Origin: Circinella umbellata
Taxonomy: Eukaryota; Mucoromycota; Mucoromycetes; Mucorales; Lichtheimiaceae
Assembly (NCBI GenBank): GCA_025093555.1
Contig: JAIWNF010000081.1
Coordinates: 62,001 to 126,000, forward strand
Length of the DNA: 64,000 nt
Direction: 5' to 3'
Part shown: positions 22,817 to 37,014 of the stretch, one piece after another
Layout of the letters: every line of letters starts with the position of its first letter
How positions within the stretch are numbered: position 1 is the stretch's first letter
Made by a program: the position numbers and the translations under genes
Notes under the pieces: generated by a model
Databases searched by the model: none
What the model was told of the DNA's origin: nothing
Seen by the model: only the letters and a program-made list of their open reading frames with translations

Positions 22817-25466
22817 TATATATTTTTGTTTTTGTTTTTTTTTTTTCGTTTTCGATTCCTTGTTTGTTTTGTTAATTATAGAGGGGGGTTGAATGTAATT
22901 GAATGAAAGGATGGAAATTGAGTAATTAAAAGGTTGTTGTATTAAATATTGAGTTTCGTTTTTCGTTCGTTTTAATTATTATAGTTGTTGTTTCTGTTAT
23001 TGTTATTGTTGTTATTGTTTATTGTCGATATAATAATATTAGGTACAGTTTTTCAAAGGTACCAAAAAGTAAAAGAGAAGGGAAAGTTTTTGTTGTTTGC
23101 TGTATGGGGAAATAAAGAAAAAAGAAAGCCAAAAAAAAAAAAAAAAAATGTTGGCTGAGGTTATTATTACCCAACTTACGCATCCTTTTTTTCTTTTTTT
23201 TTTAACATAAATTTGCACTACCATTTGATTATATAGCAGTAATGGATTTTGCCAAGCCAAAAAATGTTTATAGATATTAAACTTTTTTTTTTCATAAGAT
23301 AGAATTATCTGACGACTTCAAGTAAAATAACTATAATAATATAATTAAATATCATATTTATAATAAAACCTTACCCATCACCTTATTTAGCCGATATATA
23401 TTAAACTACCGGCCGATCTTATTGTTATCCCCCATTAGCGGAGGAAAGAAATATATCGATTCTTTTAAAAAAACGCGTTTATTTTTTCTACTCAAATTTG
23501 TTGTTTGTTTTATAAACTCTTTTTCAATAAAGTCACGGGCCCGTTTACTTTACAACTTTTATTTATTTATTCTTTTCTCTTTATAAATCTTCTTAAACAA
23601 CACATTTGTCCCCAAATAAAGAACCAAATCTGTTGATTATAAATAAATAAATAAATAAAAACCAATAAGTTCCGTATTCTCGGTATAATCTGATTGGGAG
23701 AAAACAATTCTTTTTTTTTCTTCTGTTACCATGGACAAGAACATTACATTTTAGGATTCAAACAGTTTTTGGGTAAAAGGAGGGGGGGAGAGCGGGTGTT
23801 GTTGTTGATGATGATGATGATGATAGCAACTTTAAAAGGTACCATGATTGATTATAAACAAAAAACAGATTTTCTTTGGATCTATTTTTGGGATCTATAA
23901 TTTACTATTATAGTAGTGCAATTCATTTCTTACTGTAATATTATTTTTTTCTTAATAGATGCATGAAATAAATAAGTAAGTGGATTTCAATTGTAAGTAG
24001 TCAAGTAAAGAAGTAACGCGGGAAAATAAAAATAAAGTTTTCGTCATTTTTGTGGATGAACCCTTTCATGTTTGGTTTTTTTTTTTGTTTTGGTATAACA
24101 AGTCCAGGGCTTTTTTTTCACCAGACACACCAACATAACGATACACTCTATTTAATTATTATTGAAAGAAACTTGTGCAACAAAAACGGAGAATGAGCTC
24201 TTTTTATTCAAATGTTAAGATTTTCAACGGAAACAATTCCGTTGTCATCATCCATTTCCTCATTCGAAAAAAGTTATTTATTATTATTAGGGGTGGGTCA
24301 TTTAAATCAACAAATAACACGTATCTTTCTCTCACTCTCTTTCTCTCTCTCTCTCTCTCTCACACACACATGAAAAGTGGGGGAGGGGGAGCAACGGATG
24401 ATGGATTCAAAATTGTCTATTAAAAAAAACATACAGTAGTAAGATGAAGCAAAAAGTTTATAAAAAAACTCCGCTCAAAGAGGGGGAGAATATGCAAGAG
24501 AGAGAGAGAGAGAGAGACAGAAAAAAATATAAAAATAAAGAGGTTTTTTCTTTTTTAAAAAAAAATCAAGCACGGATCATCCGAGTACTAAGGTCTCGTA
24601 TTACACAGACCTATCAGGGATGCATATTACTATCGTCGTCATACAGTTTTTCTTTTTTTATTACTTTAACCTCTACTCTCTTTCTCTCCCCCGAACAGTA
24701 ACATAACAAAAAAAAAAAAAAACATACTCCGTTATCGTGAGGCTTGAACCACGGACACAAACAAAGCGGAATGGCCAAAGACGGTCGGTCTTTTATAACG
24801 GGTAGGTACTGTAACACAAACAAACCTAAACCTCAAAGTTTTTTTTTTACTAAAATGCTTTAAGAAATAAAAAACGAAACTAATCGAATTTTCCACTCGA
24901 TACTATTTAAACATTAATTTTTTTTTGTTTAAAATAAAAAGAATGAAAGAGGAGGGAAGAAGTAAAGAAAAAAAGAAGAAATCATACAGAGAAATATATA
25001 TATTATGCATACGAATTTATTCATTCTTATATTTTAATTAAAGTGAAATTTCATTTAATAAAGCTATACAGCGTTCATTATTTTTTTAAACTGGTGTAAG
25101 GTTAGGAACTAAATTGTTATTGTCCTTTATTTTTCTGTGGTGTAGTGTGGCTCTCCACTATTAACATTTACATTATTGCTACTAAAAAAATGATAAAAAA
25201 AGGCCTTTTTTTTTTTCCCACCTCAAACGTTCTTCCCCTTTTCTTTTCTTTTATATATATTTTCATTTCTCTTTTTTTTTCATTTCTCTTTTTCTTTCTT
25301 GTTTTCTTTCTTTTCTCAACCAAACTCTGTTTTCTCTATTTTTGTAAAAACATTATATTTTATTCACTTTTTTCTTTATCTATAACTCACTTGCGCAAAA
25401 AAAAAAAAAAAAAAAAAGACAACAAAACCAAAAAAAAAAAAAGGACTACTCTCCCAATTTATCACC
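22817..25466. other. Long divergent intergenic region
   Basis: About 2.6 kb between divergent genes. I see no gene: open frames at 23694, 24175, 24444 and 25145 (plus) and 23039, 24614 (minus) are low-complexity readings of homopolymers and GA/CT repeats. A GC-richer island at about 24725-24800 contains inverted 7-bp arms but no valid tRNA fold. CT-rich and A-rich tracts at 25200-25440 probably form the promoter and leader of the ankyrin gene. Confidence 0.5.
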
Positions 25467-27393
25467 ATGGCAGCTGTATATCAAAACAGCTCTCTAAGCA
25501 ACAATAACAATACACAAAAACAATGTACATCCACTTCATGTTGTTCTCCACTTCGTCTTTGGCGTACTTTACAAACGATTATTCACAATGATTCTAAAGA
25601 TGAATTTTCGCGTCTGTGCGAAACAACCCCTACAGAACTCATCACGCGTGTCCTCCTGACATCGCGACTTTCAAACGACCCGGCTCTGTACTCCCCTTCT
25701 CAAAAATCGCGTGTCATACAGTTCCCTATCCATGTTCGACAAGAGGCCGTGCGCAAGTTTGGAAAGTTAGTAACTGATTTGAATCCCATACAACTTGCTC
25801 TGGTTTTAAAAAATCCAGTGATCGCATTTCAACTTTTAGTTTTTTTAAAAAATAATGCTACAGTACAAGAATTGACTCAATTCTTACATCATACTTGGGG
25901 TCAACGAAATACTACTTTACATCTTGCTTGTTTTTGGAATATGTCGAAACTTGTACGACTTTTAGTGGATTTAGGAGCAGATACCAATGCTCGGAATACC
26001 CGACTTGTCTTACCCGTTGATTGTTGCACCAACAATGAATGCTTGGCTTTGTTGTCTCCTCCTCCTACTACTACTATTCCAACAACAACTCCAACAACAT
26101 TGACGACCAAGAATACGGGTGTGGCTCAAAAAGTAAATACAAACTCAACAAAGCCTTTACAACATCGTCCTTCCATGTTATTAAAAAAGGCTGCAGAAAG
26201 ATCCATGACAACGCATGTTCCTACTTTATTATCACCTTCACCCTCACCTCAACAAGAAGAAGAAGAAAGAATAGTTCAAGTCGTTGGACAAAATAATCAT
26301 CATGATGAAATTACAGCTACCAATGAATTTTTTGATACTAAAAAACCATTGTCCCCTTCACCTTTAGAAGGAGATCATCAACGTGGAATATTACGTATGT
26401 CACCCATGTCATTTTCTTCATCGTCTTCTTCTTCATCCTTTTCTTCTCTTTCGTCTGTTGAAGAGGGTACTACCAAATCGGATGATCTTTGGACTCCGCC
26501 TCCGTCTCCCATGACAATAATCACTGAAAAGAAGAATAATAATTTTCCACCTGCATCTTGGACAACAGCAACAAGTGGCACACATGTTATTATGGGATTT
26601 TCATCTTCTCCTCCATCTCCTGTTCCTACTCGACCTGCTTGTTTCCCAACGATGCGAACAAATAAGCAAGAAGAGAATGAAGAACAAGTAAAAGAACAAA
26701 TGATCAAAGTATTAAAAGCTTTCAAAGATGAAGAAGAACAACAAGAACAAACGGAAATGATAAAATCATCGACACCTAAGGAATCTTCTTTTGGTTGTAT
26801 AAAACGTCAAGTCCGTTTTGATCCAAAAACAATTCTTGTCGATGCTTGTACAAGAGGTGATTTCCCTGAATTTATTGAAATGATGAATTTAGCGACAAGT
26901 GACATGACAGATATGTATAATCGATCGTTACTTCATATTGCTTTGTTAAATGGTCATGAGAATATTGCAAAGCATTTGATTCATTCAGATAAAATTGATG
27001 TGAATCATGCAGATAATAATGGTAAGAGAGAGTTTTTTTTTAGTTATGAAAACTTATTACTCCGACCTCTAACTTATTTTTTTTTTATAGGTTGGACTGC
27101 TGCTCATTATGCATCTGCTTTAGGATTATGGAAATGTCTTGAGCAGTTAGCATCTCTTGAAGAAATTGATTTATATATAAGAACATATCAAGGTTATTTT
27201 ATTTATGATTGTCCCGTGACAGAAGTTGACAAACGTCGTTGTCGAGGTAAACTAAATTTTGTTGTTGTTTTATTATATTTCCTCTTTTATCTAAACTTTA
27301 ACTATAACTTTTTATATATATATAGTCATTATTGAACGAGGTGCTCGTCGTGTCAAAGCAACCAAAGTCAGAGCCAATTCTTTATGTTATTAA
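25467..27393 (+). CDS. Ankyrin-repeat protein with PP1-docking (RVxF) motif, MYPT-like
   Basis: Three exons (25467-27021, 27091-27246, 27326-27393) give 592 residues. A first ankyrin-like pair sits near residues 130-195 (NTTLHLACFWNMSKLVRLLV, DLGADTNARN). A long disordered linker rich in S, T, P and Q follows (about 195-440). The C-terminal half opens with KRQVRFDPKTILVDACTRGD at about 446-465: RQVRF fits the [RK]x[VI]xF docking consensus for protein phosphatase 1, and its position directly before the ankyrin stack mirrors MYPT/PPP1R12 targeting subunits. Ankyrin repeats follow (SLLHIALLNGHENIAKHLI; WTAAHYASALGLWKCLEQL). A role as a phosphatase-targeting subunit is inferred. The short basic C-terminal exon (ERGARRVKATKVRANSLCY) supports the last splice. 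Confidence 0.75.
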
Positions 27394-28672
27394 ACAAGAA
27401 AGTTTCTTATGTTCTTTATACCCTCTTCTTTTTCTTCTTACAATCCAACCAAAAAAAAAAAAAGGCCATTATAAAAAAACAGAACCAAAAACCAGCTTCC
27501 GTAACAAAAAAAAAAAAAAAGGAATATCGTTTCCTTGTACATATCCAAACTTTAATCTAAAAACCAAAAAAGTTACCTCTTTTTTTTTTCACACTCAAAA
27601 ACGCTCTTTTTTTTGTATCATCACACACACACGCAACTTGTACTCACTCACTTTCTTTTACATACTTTTTTTTTTTTGCTTCCCTTTCCTCCTCCCCCCC
27701 CAAAAAAAATCCTTCTTTATCATTATTTCTTTTTTTTTACCAAGTATCCAAAAATTTTTATACATAGTTTTTCTTTTTTGTAATTTTTTTTACCCCTTTT
27801 TTTTATATATATGTTTGTATCTATTCTTAAAAAAAACAACCCTTCAACACCCCCCCCCTTTTCATTCATTTGTATATTATTTTTTTCACACACACACACA
27901 CACACACAACATCTATGCCTTGTTATGATTTTATCTATTGTACTTCTTTGTGTTATAACTAACTTACATATCCCTTTCCATTCTTTTGTACTTATTTCTT
28001 CAACCTTCTTCTGCTTTTGTATTATGCCTTTTCTTTCTCTATTATTATAATTTATATATATTTATATACATCTTTGTCATATTAGCTGTAGATAGAATCT
28101 TTTTTTCTAAATATTATGACTTTGGGTCATTTCAAATGGAAACAATAAATACATTTTGATACAAAAACACTTACTCCACACACGAAATCTTTTCGTGTAT
28201 AGACCCACTCTGACTATAAAAGATGGAATCGTTTGTTGGGTTACTAAGAAATTACCAGTTGACACGATAATAATCTTAGTAGAAAAAATATCTTTATTTA
28301 ACTAGAATAAATAAGATTCAACCCATTTTTTTTTTTAGTACAGTCTCCCAGTCCCAGTATATAGAGTGGGCTAGTAAAAAAAAATACAAGTTTAAAAAAT
28401 TAGCTTGATCATCTCAAATAATAGTAGCTCTAAAATCTGTAAACAAAAAAATAGAACAGAGAATTACTATTCATGTTCGTTCATGACAAAGCTATCTTAT
28501 TATTAAAAAAAAAAGTGCGCAGCAGACTAACGATAAGAACCTTTGCGGTGATTAAAAACCTCTCAACCTGCATTTTTTTTTAAGGTTTTTTTTTGAACTT
28601 GGGCTATTTGATTATTTTTGCTCTCTTCTCTTTTAACTCCTTGAGGATTTCTCGCATAATAATAATAAAATC
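27394..28672. other. Intergenic region
   Basis: Holds the 3-prime end of the ankyrin gene and the promoter of the cullin gene. Frames at 27332-28050 are phenylalanine/lysine-rich readings of T and A tracts with a (CA)n microsatellite near 27887-27908. Nothing else is supported. Confidence 0.5.
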
Positions 28673-31234
28673 ATGCCACCTAAAAATGCAAAAGGTTTTT
28701 TTTATTTTATTTTTACAACATTTAAATCAATAACAAAACAACTCAAATTCTAAATCGTTCTTTCTTTTTTTTGATTTAAAAAAAAAGTGTCAAAGAAACG
28801 TAAAACATCGTCTACTTCTTCTTCCAATACACAAACGACTTTAGATTCTTTTCGTCGTGTATCAGGTTCACCACTTAAAGTATCACGCGATTCCAATACA
28901 CCAGAAAATAATAGCCCAGTTCCCATGAATGTGGATCACGATTTAACACCCACTGGAACACCCATGAATGCAACATTAGGATCGTTTCGTCGTTCATCAC
29001 AACCTAATAAAGTATTTATTAAGAATTTTAAAGGTTAGAATTAAATGAATCAAATATTGAAGATAGTAATGTAAACCTTCTTTATTAAAAAATTGTAAAA
29101 ATATAATATAATATTTTAGAGTCACCTATACGTGAATTATCAAATAATTATTTTGAAGAAATATGGGAGAATCAAAGAAAATTATTATTAATGATATTTC
29201 ATAATGAACCTATTCAAATGAGTTTACAACTAGCTTATGAGGTAAAAACATTATTTATTTTTCTGAATTAGTATAACGAGAATCTAAATTCAATATTATC
29301 TTACTTTTTGAAGGCATGTGAAACAATGTGTCGATATCACAAAGCTGAAGAAGTGTATCAACGATTAGAAAATGAATTATTAGTACATATACAACAATTA
29401 AAAACATCTTTATCTGAAGGGTAAAATAATATTAAAAAACAAGTGAAGAATTATTATTAAAAAAATGGGAGAAATAACTGAAAAAACAAAACATTCTTAG
29501 ATTGGAAACCAATAATACACTATTTATCGCTACATTAAATCGTGAATGGGTGAAATTATGTTCTTCATTGGTAATGTTATTTAGACATGATATTTATTTT
29601 ATAAAAAAAAAGACTAAATGAAATCTAAATATCTATATATATTAGGTCTTGATACGAAATATTTTTATGGAATTAGATCGTCGTTATTTAATTCGTGCTA
29701 CTGAATATTCTTCTATTATGTAAATATATATCTGTTTTTTTTTTCTTACAAAATATAAAAAATATATAGGTGAACCTAACTTATATTTAGTGATTTGGGA
29801 AAACAACTTTTTCGAGAACATGTCATGGGATCAACAACATTAAAAAATCATACAATTAAAGATATTCTTGCACTCATTACAAAAGACCGGTAAAAAAAAA
29901 AGAAGATGGATTTTTTTTATAAAAGGAAATGTATAAAAAAAGAGACGATGATATTAATTAACATTGGATGACATATATATATTAGTAACGGGAATACAAT
30001 TGATAAAGAACTTGTTCGATCTTTAATGACTATGTTATTGGAACTTAACATGTATACAGATGATTTCGAACCTGAATTGTTAAATAATACACGAGATTAT
30101 TATCATACTGAAGCGAATCGATTAATACAAGAATATAATATTCCTGATTATTTGTTACACGCCAATCAGAGATATAAAGAAGAAGGAGAAGAACGTATAC
30201 AATCTTATTTGGAACAAACAAGTAAAACAAAATTACTTGAAGTTGTCAAAGCACAATTTGTTTATGTAAAAATTGGACAAATTCTTGAAAAAGGTGAACA
30301 TATATCTAACCCTGGTATGTTGAGTAAGAGAGACACACTTATATATTATTATTATTATTATTATTTTAGGATTTGATACAATGATGGATCATATGGAAAA
30401 GGAACCATTAAAGATATTATATACTTCAATTCTTCATGATCGAGGCATCATTCATTTGAGAACTGCATTTTCCAGTTATATTAAGGTTAGTTTAGAAAAC
30501 AAGATGTTTAAAGATTCTTGTTATTGATAAAAAAAGGGGGGGGGTTGTCTTTATATATATATATATAATAGCGTCGAGGAGCAGAATTAATCAAGGATCC
30601 AAAACAAGATGCCCGTATGATTACATCACTTTTAACATACAAAACCAAACTGGATGAAATTGTTCATGATTGTTTTAATAATGATGAAATGTTTTTGAAT
30701 GCATTAAAAGAAAGCTTTGAAGCATTTGTTAATTCAAGACGTTCTAAACCAGCTGAATTATTAGCTAAATTTATTGATAGTAAATTACGTGCTAGTTCAA
30801 AGGTAAAGATTTTATTTATGGATCAAGTTTTGGGATATGTAAAAAAAAAAAAAAGAAGGATAGAATACTTATTCAATACAATGGATATAGCAAAAAAATG
30901 TTGAAGAAGATTTAGAACAATTATTGGATCGTTTATTGGTCATTTTTAGATATTTACAAGGTAATTAAATGGATTATATACGACTCATGTGGATCATAAA
31001 AGAATGTATTAATAAAAAAATCATTTTCAATATTTATATAGGCAAAGATGCTTTTGAAGCATTCTATAAACGTTTCTTATCTAAACGATTATTATTAAGT
31101 AAAAGTGCATCGAATGATTTAGAAAAGAGTGTACTAGCAAGACTTAAAACAGAATGTGGATCAGGATTTACAAAGAACTTGGAAGCTATGTTCAAAGATA
31201 TTGAAGTATCCACGGATCTTAATAACGAATTCAA

Positions 31235-31284
<50 letters not shown>

Positions 31285-32443
31285 GATATATTAAAAAGTA
31301 TGTATTCATTTTATATATTATAGTCTTCTGAACAATACCCACGTAATCTTGATATGGTATTCCAAGTAAATGTATTAGCACAAGGGATTTGGCCAACTTA
31401 TTCAATGTGTGAATTTACATTACCACCTCAGGTAATTTCTGATTTTTATGCCATTTGATAATAAACAATATTAATTAATAAATAAATTTAGATGTTACAA
31501 TGTCAAACGTCATTTGAAGAATTTTATCCAACTAAATTTACAGGTCGTCGACTTACCTGGCAAAATTCACTGGCTTCATGTACAATAAAGGCAACTTTTC
31601 CATCAGGAACAAAGGATTTAACTGTTAGTTTATTACAAACAACAGTTTTAGTATTATTCAATGAGAATGATGTACTTTCTTACATGGATATTGCTCAAGC
31701 AACCAATATGGGTAAAAATGAGTTAAACTTTGGTTCATGTTTCATTGGAAAAATGTTGTATTTTTTTAACATCTATTTCTTTATATATTAATAGAGGAGA
31801 AAGAATTAAAACGTACATTGCAATCTTTAGCATGTGGTCAACATAAAGTTTTATTAAAAGAACCGAGTGGTATGGATATTCAAATGTCTGATACATTTAA
31901 ATATAATTCTGATTTTACAGCTACTTCTGTAAGATTGAAAATTAATGTATTACAACAAGAACAATCTGGAGAAGAAAGAAAAGCAACAGAAACTAAAGTG
32001 CTTGTGGATCGACAACATCAGGTTTGTTACCAATATTAAAGGGGGATAAAAAAAAAAGATTATCTTTGAGGAAGTATAAATGAATTTAACTTGTTTATAT
32101 TTATATTATATATATATTAGCTTGAAGCAGCTATTGTTCGTGTAATGAAAGCCAAACGAAAACTGAATCATACTGATTTAATGAGTGAACTCTTCTCGCA
32201 AGTCAGGTTTCCTCTTGAGGTAAAGTGAATCTAATAAAGAAAACTATAGTTATTGAAGTAATATTAAACTGGTTATTTATTTATTATCAGTCAACGGATA
32301 TAAAGAAACGAATTGAAACACTTATTGACAGGTAAAATAAAGAAAGGAAGAAAAGAAAGGATTGGTTATTAACTTTTTCTTTTTTATTTAGGGAATATCT
32401 TGCACGTGATGAAGAAAATCCTAGTACATACATTTACAAATAA
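28673..32443 (+). CDS. CUL4: Cullin-4-like ubiquitin ligase scaffold
   Basis: Eighteen exons (28673-28694, 28788-29033, 29120-29241, 29314-29420, 29501-29570, 29646-29719, 29791-29889, 29986-30314, 30370-30485, 30572-30802, 30891-30960, 31042-31235, 31324-31431, 31492-31711, 31795-32021, 32121-32219, 32291-32331, 32392-32443) join in frame to 808 residues. A disordered N terminus leads to [11 protein letters not shown], the CUL4-style entry to the first cullin repeat. The cullin homology region is clear: [20 protein letters not shown] and [19 protein letters not shown]. The C terminus has the NEDD8-acceptor context [13 protein letters not shown] and the winged-helix end [22 protein letters not shown]4 bridges DDB1-type substrate receptors to the RING protein Rbx1 in nuclear ubiquitin ligases for chromatin and DNA repair. 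Choice of CUL4 over CUL3 rests on the N and C termini. Confidence 0.87.
31236..31280 (+). repeat. Long poly-A tract in a cullin intron
   Basis: About 45 consecutive A residues directly downstream of a GT donor in intron 12 of the cullin gene. This is the longest homopolymer in the window and may be length-variable or a sequencing weak point. Confidence 0.85.
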
Positions 32444-33894
32444 ATCAATGATTATTTTATTACCATTCTAAAATGCTTCATGATGACATATTATCTACTT
32501 AATAAACGTTGAGTAATCTGTATATATAAGAAAAAAACTTGACTTATTTTAAGAATAACATGACTACGTACATTGAAGAACATGAGTTCAATTTAAATCT
32601 ATAGAAAGTATAACATTGGTGAGTGATAAGTATATCAAACAAGTACTTTTACCACTGGAAAGGATGATATCCACTCGAAAAGTTATCATGTGATTTTGTT
32701 ATTAAGATATGTCAACCCTATTTTTAGAGATTATTTCTGTGCTGTGTGCAACATCAATCCAAGATTTTTTCTTTTCTTTTTTCTTCACTTGGTAATGGTT
32801 TACTTTCAGTGAATTCCATTTTCTTTTTATTTGAATCTAATAAAAAAAAAGGCTCCAAATAAAATGTTAAAGAAAAATAATGATTATTATCAAGTAAACT
32901 CTTTTTCTTTCTTTTTTTACATGAGCTTACCTCCTCTTTCTATTCGAGCACCGAACAAGAAAAAAAAAAGGTTTATGTGAGACAAGAAACTAAATCACCG
33001 CTAATTTCTTCTGCTGACTTTTATGATGGAGAGTTGTAACTTCTTTCATATTATTGTTATAATGGATGCGATAGAGTCATTTTGTATTGACTTTGATAAT
33101 GAATTATTTAATTATTAAAGATTTTAAAGAAAAGTATGAATAGTTTATAGTTATTGTTGATCATAGAGGGGGAGAAAAGAGAGAGATTTTACACGGTGCC
33201 GCTGACATTTTATTAACTTTTCTTCTGCTTTTGTCTACTGTAATATGCGGATCGATCGTTTATTTTACTTGTGATGTATTATACCTATTATATATAAAAT
33301 ATAACTTTAACTTTGTTCCTTCAAAACATAAAACAAATCTCTTTGGTTTTTTCAAAAGGTGTAGGATGTCAAAAAGGGTCCATTTTGTATAGATATAAGG
33401 GGAGTTTTTTTTTGACTTCCAGTGTGACACGAAAACTTATAAAAAATAAAAAGACGTGTGGAAAAAAATGCTAATGGTTTGATTGGTGTATAAATTATAA
33501 TACCAATAGTATCCAGTTGGGATTTGATGCAACCCCTTTTTTTGACACAAGAAGTTCTGAAAGGGTAAAATCAGCTGAGTTTATTCTATCATTTTCTGGA
33601 ATCAAACCTTTTTCTTATCCTTCTCGATCTTCTAAATGTACCTTTTTTTTTTACAAAAAGAATTGAAACCCTTTTTTTCTTGTTGAATGAACACTGGGAA
33701 TCGTGGGAACTTTGTAAAAAAAAAAAGGAATTCAGGAACAAAGCCGAGAGGACGGGAAAAAAAAAGAAACATAATTAATCGCCATTATTAGCAGTCAACA
33801 GGTCTTTTATAAAAATTACATAAATCACACTTTTCTCTCTCTCTTGATCTTTTTCTCTTTTCCCAATTCTTTTTTTTTTTTCTAAGAAAAAAAA
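32444..33894. other. Intergenic region
   Basis: About 1.45 kb of AT-rich sequence between two plus-strand genes with no open frame of note. A CT-rich leader (33825-33890) precedes the transporter start. Confidence 0.5.
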
Positions 33895-36420
33895 ATGACA
33901 GAAATATCTCGAGAAAAGATAGTTGAAACAACAACAACAACAACTATAAAAACAGATTTAATTTTATCTGAAAAGAATCAAGATAGCATTTATCATGAGG
34001 ATATTAATAGTGAAAAAGAAGAAGAAGGCATCGAATATATTACTCTTCATGATGGTAATCGATATCCTGTACCTACAAAAGAACAATGGAGTACATTACG
34101 TGAAGTTGCCGATTCTGTACCCAAAAGTGCGTTTTTAGTTATTATGATTGAATTCTGTGAACGATTTACTTATTATGGTTTAAGTGGACCTTTTCAAAAT
34201 TATATTCAACAGCCACCTCCCCCTGAAGGATGTAAGTTAATAGTTTAAAATCGATTTCTTCATAATAAAAACAAAAATACCCTTTTTTAATTGTTTATAT
34301 ATATAAAAATTAAAGATCCTGCTGAAACACCTGGTGCTTTAGGACGTGGACAACAAACTGCTACAGCCCTTACCGTCTTTTTTCAGTAAGTATAAAAATT
34401 CATGAACAAAGGGGGGGTATACACAAGCCATCTTAGACGTAGTAATAATTCATATTTTGAAATGCTTAAATTAGATTTTGGTGCTATGTGACACCAGTAA
34501 GTAATCTTATTTTTTTGTTTCTTCTATATTACTATCACTTACCGTTATACTCTTGGTATAGGTTTTAGGTGGTATTATTTCTGATCAATACTTGGGAAAA
34601 TACAATACTATTTTATTATTCTCTGTTATTTATATGCTTGGTCTGGTGGTTTTGACAGCCACTTCTGTTCCTACATCCATTGATAGTGGAGGTGCTTTTC
34701 CAGGTATGTAAAAACTATTCTACACGGAATGGAATTCATTTTTTCAACAAATGTGTGTTACTCTTAAAAAAATAGTTATTAATTATAATGGGGTGGCGGG
34801 TCTTCCGTGATTATAACTATAGGTTTTATTGTTGCTTTGATTATCATTGGTCTTGGTACAGGTGGTATCAAAGCAAATGTTTCTCCTTTAGTCGCTGAAC
34901 AATATGCTGTTCCAAAACCTTATGTTCGCGAACAATCGAAACGATCTTGGTATGGTGCTAAGAAGAGTGATGAAACTGAACTGGTCATTGTTACACCTCA
35001 AGCAACCTATCAAAAATTATTCAGTTATTTTTACATGGGTATCAATTTTGGTTCCTTGTCAGCTATCTTTACTACTTTAATGGCTAAAAACATTGGATTC
35101 TGGTCGGCTTACTTGCTCCCTACCTGTATGTTTATTCCTGGTATTGCTGTTGTCGTTTTTGGAAAGAAGCAATATCGTCAACATCCACCCCGTGGCAGTA
35201 TTTTTATTGAATTATTCCGAGTTATCAAGTTAATTCCCAAGTATGGATTAGAGGGTGCTAAACCCTCGGTAATGACTAAAGTGAACCCTGCTTTGGCTGA
35301 AAAGATTACTTGGGATGATGTATTTGTAGATGAAATGCGTCGTACTTTCAAAGCGTGTATTGTCTTTTGTTGGTATCCTATTTATTGGCTTTGTTATTCA
35401 CAAATGACCAATAACTTGGTTTCTATGACTGCGGTAAGTCTTTTCTTAACTATATTAATGGTTCAAATTATATTTATATATAAGTCTAATTCTCGATGAA
35501 TATATTATAGACCATGTTGACCGGAAATGTTCGTAAGTAAAAAAATAAAATAAAATAATAATACGTATTGGAAGACATAGGTTTACTTTAAATACTTTAG
35601 TTTTATTAATTACTCCTTGTTTTCCTTTATAGCCAATGATATCATGCAAAATCTTAATCCATTCACCTTGATTGTTACTATTCCTATTATGGATCGTATC
35701 TTTTACCCATTACTTCGTCGTTATGGCTTCCAAATGCGTCCTATGGTTCGCATTACCTGGGGCTTTTTCTTTGCTGCAAGTGCCATGGCTGTAAGTAAAC
35801 AATATATATCATTCCCCAAATACACATATACATCAACTAAACTTTTATTTATTTATTTAGTATTCTGCTGGTATTCAAACGCATATTTATAACACTGCAC
35901 CTTATTTTGATCATCCTAATGGAAATGGAAAGAATTGGGTTTCTGCTGCCTTGATTATTCCTGCTTATGTTTTAATTGGTATTTCTGAAGTATTTGCTTC
36001 TATCACAGGTAATTCCTATTCTTCTTTGCTTATAATAATATGTTTTCTTTAGGAGAAAAAAAAATGTTAGTTTATTAACCAGCACTATTTATATATAAAA
36101 TAATAAAAAAACTAGGTCTTGAATATGCATATAAGAAAGCTCCTGTTATGATGAAATCTTTGGTCATGTCTTTGTTCTTGTTAACAAATTGTTTCGGTGC
36201 TGTTCTTGCATTTGCACTTGTTTCTGTAGCCGAAGATCCTAAATTGAATTGGATGTATACTGGCATTTCAGCTGCTGCTGGTGTCTGTACTATTCTTTTC
36301 TGGATTGCTCATCACAAACGAGATGCGTATGATGTTGAAGAAGATGCTATCCATCGTAAGGAAGATGAAATGGATAAGTATCAAGGTGTTGAAAAAGATA
36401 ATGAAGATGATGTAAAATAA
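33895..36420 (+). CDS. PTR2: Proton-coupled di/tripeptide transporter, PTR2 (POT) family
   Basis: Nine exons (33895-34231, 34316-34385, 34475-34496, 34562-34703, 34823-35433, 35511-35532, 35633-35790, 35861-36008, 36116-36420) join in frame to 604 residues. Two exons are only 22 nt. Family signatures are visible in order: FCERFTYYGLSGPFQNYIQ (proton-coupling ExxER-like start of helix 1), GALGRGQQTATALTVFFQ, VLGGIISDQYLGKYN, LGTGGIKANVSPLVAEQY, and YSAGIQTHIYN later in the protein. Hydrophobic segments account for the expected 12 helices. The cytosolic N terminus is long and acidic and the C terminus is charged (EEDAIHRKEDEMDKYQG), as in yeast Ptr2, where the termini are ubiquitination targets. 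Function: plasma-membrane uptake of small peptides. Confidence 0.9.
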
Positions 36421-37014
36421 TTTAATTACGTACATATTCAAATTGTACAATACTACTACTTCTGTCTATTACTACGTACTTCCTTTATTATTATTATTAT
36501 TACTATTATTTATACTTATTTAAAAGTTCACATGTATACTATACAGATTCATTTAGATTTAATAATTTTACTTTTTTTTTTTGTTTCTACCTCTTCTATA
36601 TATTATTCTATTTAATACATTTCTTTTTCTCTTTTGCAAATAACCTTTCCTTTATTCGTTAAAAAATATTTGAATTAAAAAAAAAAGGATATTACGTATT
36701 TAATAATCTTTTTATTTTCGGATTTTTATACAGCAGTGACATTTGGAATATTATTAATACTTATGAGCTGAGTAGCAGCAATCATTATTTATTAGATGAG
36801 CCATCACAGAAAAAGATAGCAGATCTACCACCTATAATGCAACATACCCTAATATTCTATTTTTATAAACATGATGACTATACTTTATGTAAAGAAGCGC
36901 TATATAACATATAACAACATAGCAAATAGTAAGAATAATAATAAAGAAGGCAGTAGGTCATTATTTATTTATTGCTAATTGTAAATGTTCCATCAGAATG
37001 ATAATCTAAGAGCC
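36421..37014. other. Convergent intergenic region
   Basis: About 590 bp between convergent genes. AT-rich, no gene seen. Confidence 0.6.

Noticed and set aside
24725..24800. tRNA-like sequence on the minus strand (CCGTTAT...ATAACGG arms, GGTTCAAGCC box)
   Set aside because: The seven-base arms pair and the length is 74 nt, but the T loop would need eight bases, there is no A box, and the anticodon stem does not pair.
25145..25507. 120-codon plus-strand frame upstream of the ankyrin gene
   Set aside because: Driven by T and A homopolymers; overlaps the real start at 25467 in a different frame.
27332..27928. 198-codon plus-strand frame
   Set aside because: Begins inside the last ankyrin exon in another frame and continues through poly-A/poly-T and (CA)n tracts; composition is not protein-like.
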